Assembly: GCF_006829085.1 (NCBI RefSeq)
Contig: NZ_BJTC01000001.1
Location: forward strand, 186,001 to 250,000
Direction of reading: 5' to 3'
Length of the DNA: 64,000 nt
Origin: Chryseobacterium sp. ON_d1
Lineage (GTDB): Bacteria; Bacteroidota; Bacteroidia; Flavobacteriales; Weeksellaceae
In this document: piece by piece, positions 28,301-37,400 of the stretch
Layout of the letters: every line of letters starts with the position of its first letter
Position numbering within the stretch: the stretch's first letter is position 1
Translations under genes and position numbers: made by a program
The notes under the pieces: generated by a model
Databases searched by the model: none
Seen by the model: the letters and a program-made list of their open reading frames with translations, nothing else
What the model was told of the DNA's origin: nothing

Positions 28301-28910
28301 ACTTGCAATTATAGATGGTTTAAATAAAATATCAAGTGGAGGTGATGCAGGGAATAATCTAATATCTTATTTTGAAAATGATAAGAATAATGCTAGTATT
28401 ATTTATGACAAAGGAAATGCAGGAGATGCGGGTAAAGATAGTTCAGATCCTATTAAAATAGATCCAAAGGCAACAGCAAAAACCCCTACGACTCAGGGGC
28501 TTATAAATTCACCATTCTTTGTAAGTCTTAGTCATGAACTTGGGCATAAAAGAGATGAAAGCAATTATTTGTTATTTGGGCAATGGTACGGGGTAAGCAG
28601 AGGCGAAATTTTTGCTTCCCATATAGAAAATATGATACGTGCGGAAAATGACTTGCCTCTTAGAACATCATATAGAGTAGATCCTACAGTTGTTGGAGGA
28701 TTAGATTCAAAAACAGTCTTAATTGATTGTGCTGGAAATAGTTTTTATTATAAGTCAGCCAGCAATCCTTTTGAATATAATGGACGTAATGGGAATGAAG
28801 GCGAAGATAGAGGAAATGCTGCAAGATCAGCATACGGCTCTGCACCTCCATCAGTTTTACAAAAAAGATATAACTACTATGATAATGTTAAACACACAAA
28901 GAAGAAATAG
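25356..28910 (+). CDS. cassette 2 component C: DUF6443/YD/RHS-core protein with HELGH metalloprotease-like tip
   Basis: 1184 residues. The TTG start at 25356 is supported because it gives a signal peptide (KKLIIPIGALMISGFVQAQ) that aligns with cassette 3 (RKNIIPAGAILLAGLAYGQ); the next ATG would cut it in half. Order: signal peptide, DUF6443, YD repeats, RHS core (~832-939, ending DPDGM), then a ~245-residue tip. The tip contains SLSHELGHKRDESNYLLFGQ (zinc-binding HExxH at residues 1060-1064) followed by GEIFASHIENMIRAENDLPL, with the conserved Glu expected as third zinc ligand. This pattern is that of M91-type/Tox-MPTase effector proteases. The candidate immunity gene overlaps its last 32 bases. 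Confidence 0.9.
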   Translation: MKKLIIPIGALMISGFVQAQLSTTENYTYSKTYLDYDTNNQPTKTTETVQYFDGLGRPKQIVNIKASPAGKDVVTTIPYDGFGRQVDTWLPAPMNTLNGGIQSGVQVAAQTYYGDNTPFVHKNLENSPLDRIFEQKQVGTAWSTKPVKFEYNANADGEVKKYNAVFNYSTFETLITVSAPYTANQLYKSTVTDEDGNKTIEFKNGKDQVVMVRKMISTTESTDTYYVYNDYNQLAYVLSPKAVDLIKNLSPGTQVPDTVLNTLCYQYKYDGKNRLVEKKLPGKDVEYMVYDKADRLILTQDANQRAAFSWLIYKYDVRGRLIYTGILNSNNTRTGMQNQINDVVVVESRNTAGLTANGMAYYYTNTYLGLDTLLSVNYYDSCPSQYLFNPTVSNILGEPVLTETLSTDGRSTKGLPVLSLIKNIEDDGWTKNYTYYDVKGRVIGKHSINHLGGYTRTESKLDFAGLPKQTITKHKRLETDTERIITENFEYDNQNRLLVHKHQVDSNPAEYLAQNTYNEISQLTSKKVGGIAVASPLQQIDYQYNIRGWLTKINDPSNLNGKLFGYEIKYQNPVNPQSVGKFNGNITEIDWNNGSENLLKRYNYEYDALNRLKNAFYKEPPTGNSGYFDEYLSYDANGNIMTLKRNAAPISQGTTFVQVDDLSYQYTGNRLDKVIESAMNDTGYEGGNNIIDYDSNGNMTTMKDKGIQSIVYNYLNLPSTYTISQNSPLGVATGFGLNYLYRADGTKVRKTYRSEGGKGSTMITTNMTDYLDGFQYQYSEISTCLWCRTSVAFEQEAFKNQSDTNALKPIQPSWILDFVSTAEGFYSFTENRYIYQYKDHLGNSRVSFAKGSTGTVEITDTNNYYAFGMNHIGINKGFLGGYKNYKYNGKEIQESGMYDYGARFYMPDLGRWGVIDPLAEKGQNFSPYNYAINNPIRFIDPDGMWISISDGQNTYRYANGQAQQQIEGKWLAVENKALSENVLAIIDGLNKISSGGDAGNNLISYFENDKNNASIIYDKGNAGDAGKDSSDPIKIDPKATAKTPTTQGLINSPFFVSLSHELGHKRDESNYLLFGQWYGVSRGEIFASHIENMIRAENDLPLRTSYRVDPTVVGGLDSKTVLIDCAGNSFYYKSASNPFEYNGRNGNEGEDRGNAARSAYGSAPPSVLQKRYNYYDNVKHTKKK

Positions 28911-29505
28911 TACTTTTACTGTTTTTTTTGCCTTATTCTTTTTACAATTCTGTCATGCTCAGAATCAGTCAGTTAAGAGTTTTTTTGAGAATAAAAAGAA
29001 AAATTCTTATAAACATTGTATTCAAGAGTCAGGTATTAGTACAATTAAAAATACAAATGAAAATAAAACGTATATAGAGTTAGTGATTAACGGTTGCAAT
29101 CATGAGGGAGGCATTTTTAACAATTTTATAGATGGAACCAGCACTTTATTGGCTTTATTACCCAGTACAGAAGATATTACAATTTTTAATTGGAAAAAGT
29201 ATGACACCTATATTCCTGCTCCGACTGTTACAATAATGCAAACAGATAAGCTTAGTGTAGTGGAATTTACATACTACGATGAAGAAAAAAATGCCTATGA
29301 TATTCCTTTAAAAAGGAAGGTCTATGAAGAAAATGAAGGAAAATTTAAAAATGAACTTATGTACGCTAAGTCCAAGTTAAGTGGTACCAAGATTGACAAT
29401 GATTTACTTAGATATGAAAGAAATGACTACTATATTATAAAACGGTTGAAAGGAAAATACACGTTTTTTACTATTGTTGATGGGCAGGTGAAAATGGTGA
29501 AATAA
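28879..29505 (+). CDS. cassette 2 component D: secreted candidate immunity protein
   Basis: A 208-residue protein starting at ATG 28879 (or 28885), inside the end of the RHS gene in another frame. The frame is open further upstream, but that part only shadows the RHS gene. Residues ~1-28 form a signal peptide (STFTVFFALFFLQFCHAQNQ). The mature part is an unrecognised alpha/beta protein. Position right after the metalloprotease-tipped RHS gene suggests immunity, and the signal peptide suggests protection in the periplasm or at the surface. No database family is recognised. Confidence 0.72.
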   Translation: MIMLNTQRRNSTFTVFFALFFLQFCHAQNQSVKSFFENKKKNSYKHCIQESGISTIKNTNENKTYIELVINGCNHEGGIFNNFIDGTSTLLALLPSTEDITIFNWKKYDTYIPAPTVTIMQTDKLSVVEFTYYDEEKNAYDIPLKRKVYEENEGKFKNELMYAKSKLSGTKIDNDLLRYERNDYYIIKRLKGKYTFFTIVDGQVKMVK

Positions 29506-29722
29506 CTTCATTATTACCAATAATAAGCAGGAGATATAAAAACTAAATCAGGAACAATTACCAAAATACAAGTTTATTTATATAGGAAAGAATAAAAAGC
29601 ATTATACAATACAAGAGTCAAGTTTTGAAAAAACAGGTTAAATAATTTCGAAAATAAGTTCACCAGTTTTAAACTGATACTACAATGAAATTGATAAGTA
29701 AATACAAATCCTAAATTAAAAT

Positions 29723-29893
29723 TTAGGATTTTCTCTTATTTTTATTTTTAAACTCTTTTTGTAAACAATCAATTTCTAATTCTATTTTTTGTAATTCTTT
29801 TGCGTCCAATTTTGTGAAAAGAAATAATATATCGATGCCTAAAAAGTTGCTAAGTTTTACTATATTTTCAATTGTTGGATTTGTCAATCCTCT
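29723..29893 (-). pseudogene. C-terminal fragment of an XRE-family HTH regulator
   Basis: Fifty-six codons read RGLTNPTIENIVKLSNFLGI followed by DILFLFTKLDAKELQKIELE and a Lys-rich end. This is the last helix-turn-helix helices plus the dimerisation tail common in Bacteroidota XRE regulators. An in-frame stop precedes it (29894-29896), and the first helices are missing. It is a truncated remnant in the otherwise empty 29506-29942 stretch. Confidence 0.55.
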
Positions 29894-29942
29894 CTAAAAG
29901 AAAAAAATAAGAGCTTTTTTACAATGGGTATATGCCAATTTA

Positions 29943-30470
29943 ATGCTTGATACTGCTCTTGAACATGGTTGTGACTTTGATAAAAAATCATTTGACGCTA
30001 TTTATGAATTACCAGATGATTTAAAATCTATCTACAATCAGTTAACCCAATCAACCAAAGATCTTCTAAATTACAAAAATGGTAACGATCTATTTAAAAT
30101 TTCTCAAGATACAATAGATAAAATTACAGATAAATATATTCACATCTCTTCAAATTGGGATGTATCACCAATTTCTGGTGATACATCCCAAACTACTCCA
30201 GTAAAAATAGATAGTACAGAGTCAGAGTTAATAGGATCACCAGATGATATTATTAGAGTGTATCGTCCTGCAAAAAACTGGATTAGAAAGATATTATTTC
30301 AAAACACAACTATATCTAATCCCATTCATCAGACAGATGGAAATTGGAGCCATTACTGTAAAACGGCTGTTGTCTTTGTTTCAGGTGGGAAGAATTACCT
30401 ATTCGCCCAATCCTCTTCAAAATATTGGTTTATATCAAGATATGAAGAAGAAAACAACATAGTATATTAA
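29943..30470 (+). CDS. hypothetical protein, probably a displaced or 5'-truncated module
   Basis: A 175-residue acidic ORF with no signal peptide. The frame stays open upstream of the ATG to 29898 and reads protein-like (RAFLQWVYANLMLDTALEHG), so the present ATG may be inside a formerly longer protein. It directly follows the broken end of the XRE fragment. I recognise no domain. Position after cassette 2 suggests an orphan toxin or immunity fragment. A terminator follows 42 bases after its stop. Confidence 0.5.
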   Translation: MLDTALEHGCDFDKKSFDAIYELPDDLKSIYNQLTQSTKDLLNYKNGNDLFKISQDTIDKITDKYIHISSNWDVSPISGDTSQTTPVKIDSTESELIGSPDDIIRVYRPAKNWIRKILFQNTTISNPIHQTDGNWSHYCKTAVVFVSGGKNYLFAQSSSKYWFISRYEEENNIVY

Positions 30471-30511
30471 GTTGACAGAAAGAACTATTCAAAATTTGCA
30501 AATAATTTAAC

Positions 30512-30540
30512 AAGCGGAGATAATCACTCCGCTTTTTATT
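30512..30540 (+). terminator. intrinsic terminator after the orphan ORF
   Basis: A perfect 8-bp stem AAGCGGAG/CTCCGCTT with a 7-base loop is followed by TTTATTTT. Confidence 0.75.
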
Positions 30541-30730
30541 TTAGTATGTTAATAAGGTAATTGTGAAGATATAAGTTGGTGGAATAACCTTACATGAAGA
30601 CAGTTTCTTAAAAGGTTTATATAGTGAGAAAATATTATTTATATTATCTTAAAATCTCACAAGGCCATAAAAGTGTTTAAGAAGATTACATCAGATTAAA
30701 TATCAGGTATCAAGAGTACATAATCGTCTC

Positions 30731-30809
30731 AAATCTTCTAACAAAGAGTTCGAGTTTTGTACCAATGAGGTCACTGAAAGAGACAACTATTGAGTTGTCT
30801 CTTTTTTTA
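30731..30809 (+). repeat. hairpin-bearing repeat, copy 1
   Basis: This copy shares GAGTTCGAGTTTTGT-CCA-TGAGGTCACT-AAGAG with 45950-46026 in the same orientation and ends in the hairpin AGAGACAACT/AGTTGTCTCT (30779-30802) plus seven T. The two copies differ inside the stem by paired changes (A-T here, G-C in the other), so the hairpin is conserved. It works at least as a terminator on +. Apart from this and the terminator at 30512, 30471-30927 is empty. Confidence 0.65.
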
Positions 30810-30927
30810 TGAGTATACATGATTTTTTTTCATCATGTTAATGATGGCTGAATTTTTAAGCCATCTGTCCTAAAGCTGGTAATATTGGGGGAAAGATTTA
30901 ATACTGTCTTTAATTATTTTAGAGTAA

Positions 30928-32388
30928 CTATTTACTGCTTTTTAAATTTTCATACTTAATCTCAGCCTCTTTATCCAGTGGTTCTCTCTTTAAATAGATT
31001 TTCAAAAATTCAAGGGCTTTTTCCTTTTGATGAGATAATCTATAAGCTTCGCTCAGGTTGTAATAAGGTGTGGCAGAATCAGGAAACTGAGCAGTAGACA
31101 GCTGAAACAGATCAATTGCCTGAATATATTTTTTTTCGAAGAGGAACTTTTGCCCGTATCTTTCTATTAAATTCTCTTTAAGGATATATTTTTTGTGTGA
31201 ATCAGCTTCTAACTTTTTTATTCCGGCAGAAAGACCATTTTTTTCCACTGTTCGGATAACATCTTTTGTATAGAAAAAGTTATCTGTTGCATTTGTACTT
31301 CCGGTTAATTGCTTTTTAATGAGATTGGAAACTTCCCAATAATTTTCAACTTCTCCGTTTGTTAAAATTACAACAGTATAGCCAGACTCCGGGAAAATCA
31401 TCAGTTCATTTGCTATTCCGAAATGTCCGCCTGTATGTCCAAGCATTCTTTGACCGTTTAAAAAACTCTCAACAATACCATAAGCGTAAGAACCTTCTTT
31501 ATATTTCACTTTACCAGTGGAATACAGCTGTGTAAATTCTTTCTTCAGTAATGTGTTTTGTTGAAGAGCCATGGAAAATCTCAACAGGTCCTCTGCTGTC
31601 GAATATCCTCCACCTGCTGGCGTGCCTTTGGTTACATTGCTATACATATTGTTTTTCCAATGCCCTGGTTTTTCCAATAACATTGTATATCCTATTGCCA
31701 TATTCGGGATTGCCTCTTCCAAATCATAAGAATCTGTATCCTTCATTTTTGCGGGTTCGAAAATGTAAGTTTTTACATAATCGGAATAACTTAATCCAGA
31801 AACTTTTTCAATGATCAGTCCTAAAACCATGTATCCCGAATTGCTGTATTGAAAACCTTTCCCAGGAGAAAATAGTAATTCCTGATGTGCGTAAAGCGGC
31901 AAATAATCGCTAGCTGTTTTAAACTTTTCTTTCGCTAGTTTGTCGTGTTCGGCCCAAAAGTTTCCCATTCCGGAAGTATGTGTCAATAATTGATGGATGG
32001 TAACGGAATCGGCTACTAGTTTATTGGGGAATTCAAATAGATATTTACCAACTCTGTCATTTAGCGAAATCTTTCCCTTTTCTACCAATTGCATAATGGC
32101 TAAACCCGTAAACATTTTATTCATAGAAGCCAAATTAAATTTGGTATTTACTTTATTGGGAATTTTGTCGGCTATATTAGCGTATCCGAAGGCTTTCTTA
32201 TAGATCGTTTTATCACCTTTGGCAATCAAAACAACACCATTAAAGTAATTCTCTTTCTCAAGGATATGCAGTTGTTTTCTTATGAAAGACAGGTTAACTG
32301 ATTGTCCAAAAGTTAATGTTCCCCAAAGTATAAATAGTAATCTTACCAGAAAGTATCTATTATAAAAAAAAATATAGTGGTTGTTCAT
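30928..32388 (-). CDS. serine hydrolase, beta-lactamase/class C family, with TPR-like tail
   Basis: A 486-residue secreted or periplasmic enzyme with a signal peptide (VRLLFILWGTLTFGQ). It has the three signatures of the family: SxxK in FNLASMNKMFTGLAIMQLVE, YxN in FQYSNSGYMVLG, and HTGG in LGHTGGHFGIANELMIF. The last ~90 residues contain a TPR-like pair (AIDLFQLSTAQFPDSATPYY). Relatives include esterases and peptidases as well as beta-lactamases, so resistance should not be assumed. It is a single gene between cassettes 2 and 3, with an AraC regulator upstream on the same strand. Confidence 0.87.
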   Translation of the reverse strand: MNNHYIFFYNRYFLVRLLFILWGTLTFGQSVNLSFIRKQLHILEKENYFNGVVLIAKGDKTIYKKAFGYANIADKIPNKVNTKFNLASMNKMFTGLAIMQLVEKGKISLNDRVGKYLFEFPNKLVADSVTIHQLLTHTSGMGNFWAEHDKLAKEKFKTASDYLPLYAHQELLFSPGKGFQYSNSGYMVLGLIIEKVSGLSYSDYVKTYIFEPAKMKDTDSYDLEEAIPNMAIGYTMLLEKPGHWKNNMYSNVTKGTPAGGGYSTAEDLLRFSMALQQNTLLKKEFTQLYSTGKVKYKEGSYAYGIVESFLNGQRMLGHTGGHFGIANELMIFPESGYTVVILTNGEVENYWEVSNLIKKQLTGSTNATDNFFYTKDVIRTVEKNGLSAGIKKLEADSHKKYILKENLIERYGQKFLFEKKYIQAIDLFQLSTAQFPDSATPYYNLSEAYRLSHQKEKALEFLKIYLKREPLDKEAEIKYENLKSSK

Positions 32389-32577
32389 TATTTCCTTTTT
32401 CTTTTTGTCGTAATTATTGAACAGTCATTATCTAATTTTGCCAATCAACCAATTGTTATATCCATGCGACTATAAATTTTTTTAGCTCATGCAGAATTGC
32501 AGTTGCTGCAAATTCTTTAGTTGATAAATACAAAATTATAGATACAGATACCTTGAACATTGTATGAATGTAAACCA

Positions 32578-33384
32578 TTAAACAAAAAGCCAGAGCATAT
32601 CTTTTGAAACATTAATATTTTTGAAAAATACGGTAGGAACAACCCCCGTTAGCGCTTTGAATTCCCTGTTAAAATGGGGCTGGTCAAAAAATAAATTTTC
32701 GTGCGATAAAGAAATGAATTTTTCATTGGTTTGAAGAGAAGAGGTAACTTGTCTGAAGCGATGTATTCTTTTATACAGAGATGGAGACTTTCCTGTATAT
32801 TTAAAAAATATCCTATGGAGATATTGCCTGGATATACCCATTGATCCAGCAATATCATTTAATTTCCATCCTTCTTCAACTTTTTGCAGTATGTTTCGAA
32901 TCGTTTCGAGTTTCGGAGTACAAAGTTTGGAGATAAGATAATTTTCTAACATATTGGCCTGTTCATCTTTGTTATTTATTTTAAATAGATCTTGAATTTT
33001 AGTCTGATAATCAGGGTACGGTTTGAAATTCTCCAAATGGTCCCTAGTTGATGATAAAGAAAGTTTAGGGAAAAAATGAAAAATTGCAAGGGGTTTGAAA
33101 TATATTGTAAGTTCATTTCTAGGTTCCTCGTAAGTAACGTTAACGGGCTTGGAAATGTTATAGAATAGAAATGAATCGATCCTTTTAATGGTTGATCTCC
33201 TTATTGTGATTTTGTCTTTTTCAGGAATTAACTCTGTGTCCTGACAAATCGTTGCAAGGCAGAAATTACTGGGAAATGTCCAATATTGATTTGATTTTAG
33301 GGTATCAAGCTCAGAAATAAAATAAAACCCCTCAATATATTGGCTTAATAGATCTGATTTTGGTTTATAAAAAGTGATACTCAT
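32578..33384 (-). CDS. AraC family transcriptional regulator
   Basis: About 268 residues. The N-terminal sensor starts SITFYKPKSDLLSQYIEGFY and carries YFKPLAIFHFFP; the C-terminal AraC HTH pair has WKLNDIAGSMGISRQYLHRI and the second helix around FFDQPHFNREFKALTGVVPT. I prefer the ATG at 33384 because the sensor domain begins there; an upstream in-frame ATG at 33453 would add 23 basic residues. It is the same-strand neighbour of the serine hydrolase, 189 bases away. The target is unknown. Confidence 0.85.
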   Translation of the reverse strand: MSITFYKPKSDLLSQYIEGFYFISELDTLKSNQYWTFPSNFCLATICQDTELIPEKDKITIRRSTIKRIDSFLFYNISKPVNVTYEEPRNELTIYFKPLAIFHFFPKLSLSSTRDHLENFKPYPDYQTKIQDLFKINNKDEQANMLENYLISKLCTPKLETIRNILQKVEEGWKLNDIAGSMGISRQYLHRIFFKYTGKSPSLYKRIHRFRQVTSSLQTNEKFISLSHENLFFDQPHFNREFKALTGVVPTVFFKNINVSKDMLWLFV

Positions 33385-33800
33385 ATAATTTTCATTTTTT
33401 TCAGAGGACTTTAATATCCTCCTACTTAGTCTGTCATTGCGGAAGCCTTTCATTCTACATGGCAGAATTTAATACGCACTTATATTACAAAAAATATTTT
33501 TAGATCAATTATCTATCTTAAAATAAAGAAAATTTCTCTTTAATTGATATAATTGAGATTAACAAAAAGATATCAGAGAATGACGAAAAAAAATAACATT
33601 CAACCAAAAATAATGTTCCTACAGTAAATCTGATATTCTTAAAATTTTAGACTTTCAGAAAAAGAGCCAGTTAAACAATTCAGCTGGCGATTTAAATTCA
33701 GCAGGAATGCTGGTAAATGGAAGAAAATATTTTTAGTGTGACTACAGTAAGCTGTAAAAATTTTGAACGTACTTTGGTGTGCCCGGCGGGGTATAAAATA

Positions 33801-33830
33801 AAAAGGACCAGAAAGATTTCCGGTCCTTTT
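33801..33830 (-). terminator. terminator of cassette 3 (bidirectional)
   Basis: The stem AAAAGGACC/GGTCCTTTT is followed by TATTTTA on -, 13 bases after the last cassette-3 gene, and by an A/T-rich run on +. The rest of 33385-33842 shows no gene or other element I can support. Confidence 0.8.
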
Positions 33831-33842
33831 ATAATAAAATAC

Positions 33843-34436
33843 TTACTTTTTGGGATTCAGATTTTTCCAATCACTGCTTGTCCAATAACGTGTGTCATCA
33901 ATATTATATTTTTTTTCACCTTTATAGGCTGGCTCAGATGCTCTTTTCTTAAAAAAATAATTTTTTATTTCTTTTGAAATATGTTCACGATCATATGAGT
34001 TGGTATAATTGGGGCCAACCCATTTAAGGGCAAAAGAATCCTGTATTCTTTGTCCTATATAGCAGGTTGCATCATAATACCATTGAGAGCTCTTTTCCGA
34101 CTTTAATTGTTTTTTTACCAGATTTTTAGTGATTACAAAAAATGATATTCTATTGAAGTCTGAACTATACATAATCGTGTCAATAATGATTTGTGTGGAA
34201 TTATCATACTCCCCGGAATGAAAAGATTCTCTATGCTCTTCAATAAGACGGTGCATCTGACTAACTAATTTCAGGCTGTCTGATGCATACTTTTGGGACG
34301 TTGCCTGAGTTCCGGATTTGTATTTCTCCGGTGTATTCCTGAAAAGCCTAAAATCATACCCACTGATGTAAACAATATAAATAATAAGCGCTAAAAGAAT
34401 AGCTCCGATAATAATTATTTTTTTGTTTTTTTTCAT
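33843..34436 (-). CDS. cassette 3 component D: membrane-anchored candidate immunity protein
   Basis: 197 residues with one N-terminal membrane helix (IIIIGAILLALIIYIVYISG, residues ~7-27) preceded by KKNKK. The remaining ~170 residues would face the periplasm. No family is recognised. It starts 10 bases after the RHS gene with the lipase-like tip and precedes the cassette terminator. A membrane-anchored antidote fits a toxin that attacks lipids from the periplasmic side; this is inference. Confidence 0.7.
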   Translation of the reverse strand: MKKNKKIIIIGAILLALIIYIVYISGYDFRLFRNTPEKYKSGTQATSQKYASDSLKLVSQMHRLIEEHRESFHSGEYDNSTQIIIDTIMYSSDFNRISFFVITKNLVKKQLKSEKSSQWYYDATCYIGQRIQDSFALKWVGPNYTNSYDREHISKEIKNYFFKKRASEPAYKGEKKYNIDDTRYWTSSDWKNLNPKK

Positions 34437-34446
34437 AGACTAATCA

Positions 34447-37400
34447 TTAATGGTTACAATCTGTACATTCCCAGGAACTTCCGTTCCATTCGTAGGTTCC
34501 TTCCTGCAATTTACTGATATCTTTGAAAAATGTATCAATAAAATGGTCTGTACTTGATCCTGTATTGATATAAGTATCTTTATCACTTATTCCTTTTTCT
34601 TTTTCATTGGCAAGAAAACCGAATCCGGTAATATTCCAGGTATCTTCGTGGATAAACTGTTGGGTTTTAATATTAGGATCCACCTCCAGACTTCCGGCCT
34701 GGAAAGGATCGAAATCTGCCACAAGAGTTATTTTAATCTGTTTCTGCATCTCTGCTGGAAGTGTAGAAACATATTCTTTTAATGCTTTCACATACCCTTT
34801 CCCATAAGCTCCACCCATACTATGGGTAACCACTTTAATCGTTTCTATGATCTCTCCGGTACTTGAGTCTCTTTCGAGGTTTTTAATTATTTCTGCAGCA
34901 TCTTTTTTACCTTGGTCAAAACCTGTATTGATCCTGTTTTCAACGGATATATTTACATTTTTTGCAGCGAAAAATGTATTGCTCCAACCTCCAAGTCCCC
35001 CATCTCTGTAGATGGCATTGTAATCATTCAAATGTCGCATTGTAGCCATATCAAAACGTTTATAGAGTGGGAGAGGTGCTCCTCCTTCTCCTATGCTAAG
35101 ATGTCCTATCAGGGTACCACTTGTCCAGTAATCAGGAGTACCGCCGTTACCACTGTGCTGTCCGTTAATAAAAATAACTAAATTTCCATCCGGGTCCACG
35201 GCATTTACAGGAGTATTATTGGCATAGCTGTAAGGAGATTTGCTTAAATAAAGCTCTCCTTTGCCATCGGCTGAGCCCCATCTTCCCAGTTCAGGCATGT
35301 ACATTCTTGCTCCGTAATCATACATTTTAGTGTCTGTCTGAAATTCTTTTCCATTATATTTATACTGATATGAAGCTGTTGCTGACAATCCGGAGCTGTT
35401 TTCATTGTACTTCAACCCAAAAGGATAGTAATTATTTTCTTCTAGGACTTCTATATTGCTACCGTTATGAAAATAACTTAACCTTACATTTCCTAAATGG
35501 TCTGTATAGTTATAGATATATTTATTTCTTACAAAATCATAATATCCTTCCGAAGTTGGAAAAAACTGTAATGCCGTTATAAAATTACCTGTTTTGTCTT
35601 TAAAGGTTTGATATTGAAAGCCATCCAGGTAATCTGTTGTTTTTGGGGTTAACTCATTGGCACCACCGAACGGATCTGATATTGCCTGGTTATATATTTT
35701 TTTCACTTTTACTCCATCGGCCCTGTAGAGGTAAGCAGAATTTTCGGGGATTAAGCCTGTCGGGGTTGATAATTGTCTTGTGAATACCAATGAGGAAGGG
35801 AGATTGAGATGGTTATAATTAATCTTTTTAATTTCCTTATCCAGCTGGCTGGTCATATTGGCATTTCCATCATAGCTGATGATATTTCCACCGCCGGGGT
35901 ATCCGGAGAAATTTTGTGAAGCATCATTTACAGAAATCAGTTTATTTCCGTAATAATTAAGATTCAGATCGTCGATGTACTCGCTGGTGGCTTGATCGGA
36001 TTCGTTTCCTGTTCTCATCAAAGAAGTGATATTTCCGTTAAGATCATAGGCCGCCTCCTCTGCGAATGTATATTTCATAGGAATTGTAGTATCCGGCTCA
36101 AGATAAAGACCTGAGACCAGTCTGTTTAAATTATCATACCGGTAATAATATCGTTTTAAAATACCGTCATTTGCCGTTTTCCAGCTTATATCCGTAATAT
36201 CGCCATTGTATTTGGCTTTAGAATAAGAACTGGTATGGGGATCATGATATTTGATTTCGTATCCAAACAGCTTCCCACTGAGATTTCCGGGGTCATTGAT
36301 TTTAGTAAGCCATCCTCTGATATTATAAGTGTAATTGATATTCTGCAGATTATTACCTACCTTTTTACTGGTTAACTGTGAAAGTTCGTTATAGGTATTG
36401 TCGGCCAACAGTTCGGGAGCATTTCCATCTACCTGGTGATAATGTTTTTTCAATCTGTTTTGAGAATCATATTCGAAGGTTTCAGCAATTACTTTTTCTG
36501 TATCAGCTGCAAGTCTTTTATGCTTAATGACTGTTTTTTGCAAAGCTCCTGCAAAATCCAGTTTAGATTCTGTTCTTGTATAACCCAGTAAGTGGTTAAT
36601 AGAATGTACAGCGATAAGTCTTCCTCTGAAATCGAAATAAGAATAATTTTTGGTCCAGTTATCATCCTCAATATTTTTTATCAGATTCATTACTGCAAGT
36701 CCTTTAGTACTTTTCCCATCTGTGCTGATATTATCCGTTAAAACAGGCTGCTCCTGAATATTGGGAAGGAAAGACGGGTTGAAGCTATATTGTGGATAAG
36801 TATCATAGTATCTTACACTGAGAAGTTTGGTAATGGAGGAAGGGTAGGTTGAAGAGCTATTATCATAATACACACCCATCCCGCTGTTGGTAAAGCTTAC
36901 GGAAGCTGTTCTCAGTGTATTATTGCTTCCTTTGGCATTTACATTGGTCTGCTCTGCAACTCTTCCTGTTCTGCCATAACTTTGTGGGCTTGTGTAGATA
37001 CCGGTATAAGCAACTCTTCCCAACTGATCATATTTTGTAAACATCCACTGTTTCAGGGCACCAAGATTCGCATCCTGTGTCATTACCAAACGGTCCTGCA
37101 TATCATAAATCTGGTATTCCCAGCCTTTTCCTGGGAGCTTTTTCTCTACCAAACGGTTTCTGCCATCATAATTATACTGATAACATAATTCACTTAATAG
37201 ATCATCGGTTAAACTATCTCCGGGGTTTGCCTCATAAGTATTAAAGAACTCATAGACTGCCTTAGGAGGAATAATTAGAACAAGCTGATTATATTCATTA
37301 TAAACATAATAAGTATCTGCATTTTCTGTATCACTTATTACTTTTCTTGTCAGAATCAGTTGTTCCTGCCCATTTTTGAATTCAATGGTTTTGTTTCCGT

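Noticed and set aside
33717..33977. Plus-strand 86-residue ORF.
   Set aside because: It overlaps the terminator and the 3' end of the cassette-3 immunity gene on the other strand and has no protein-like features.
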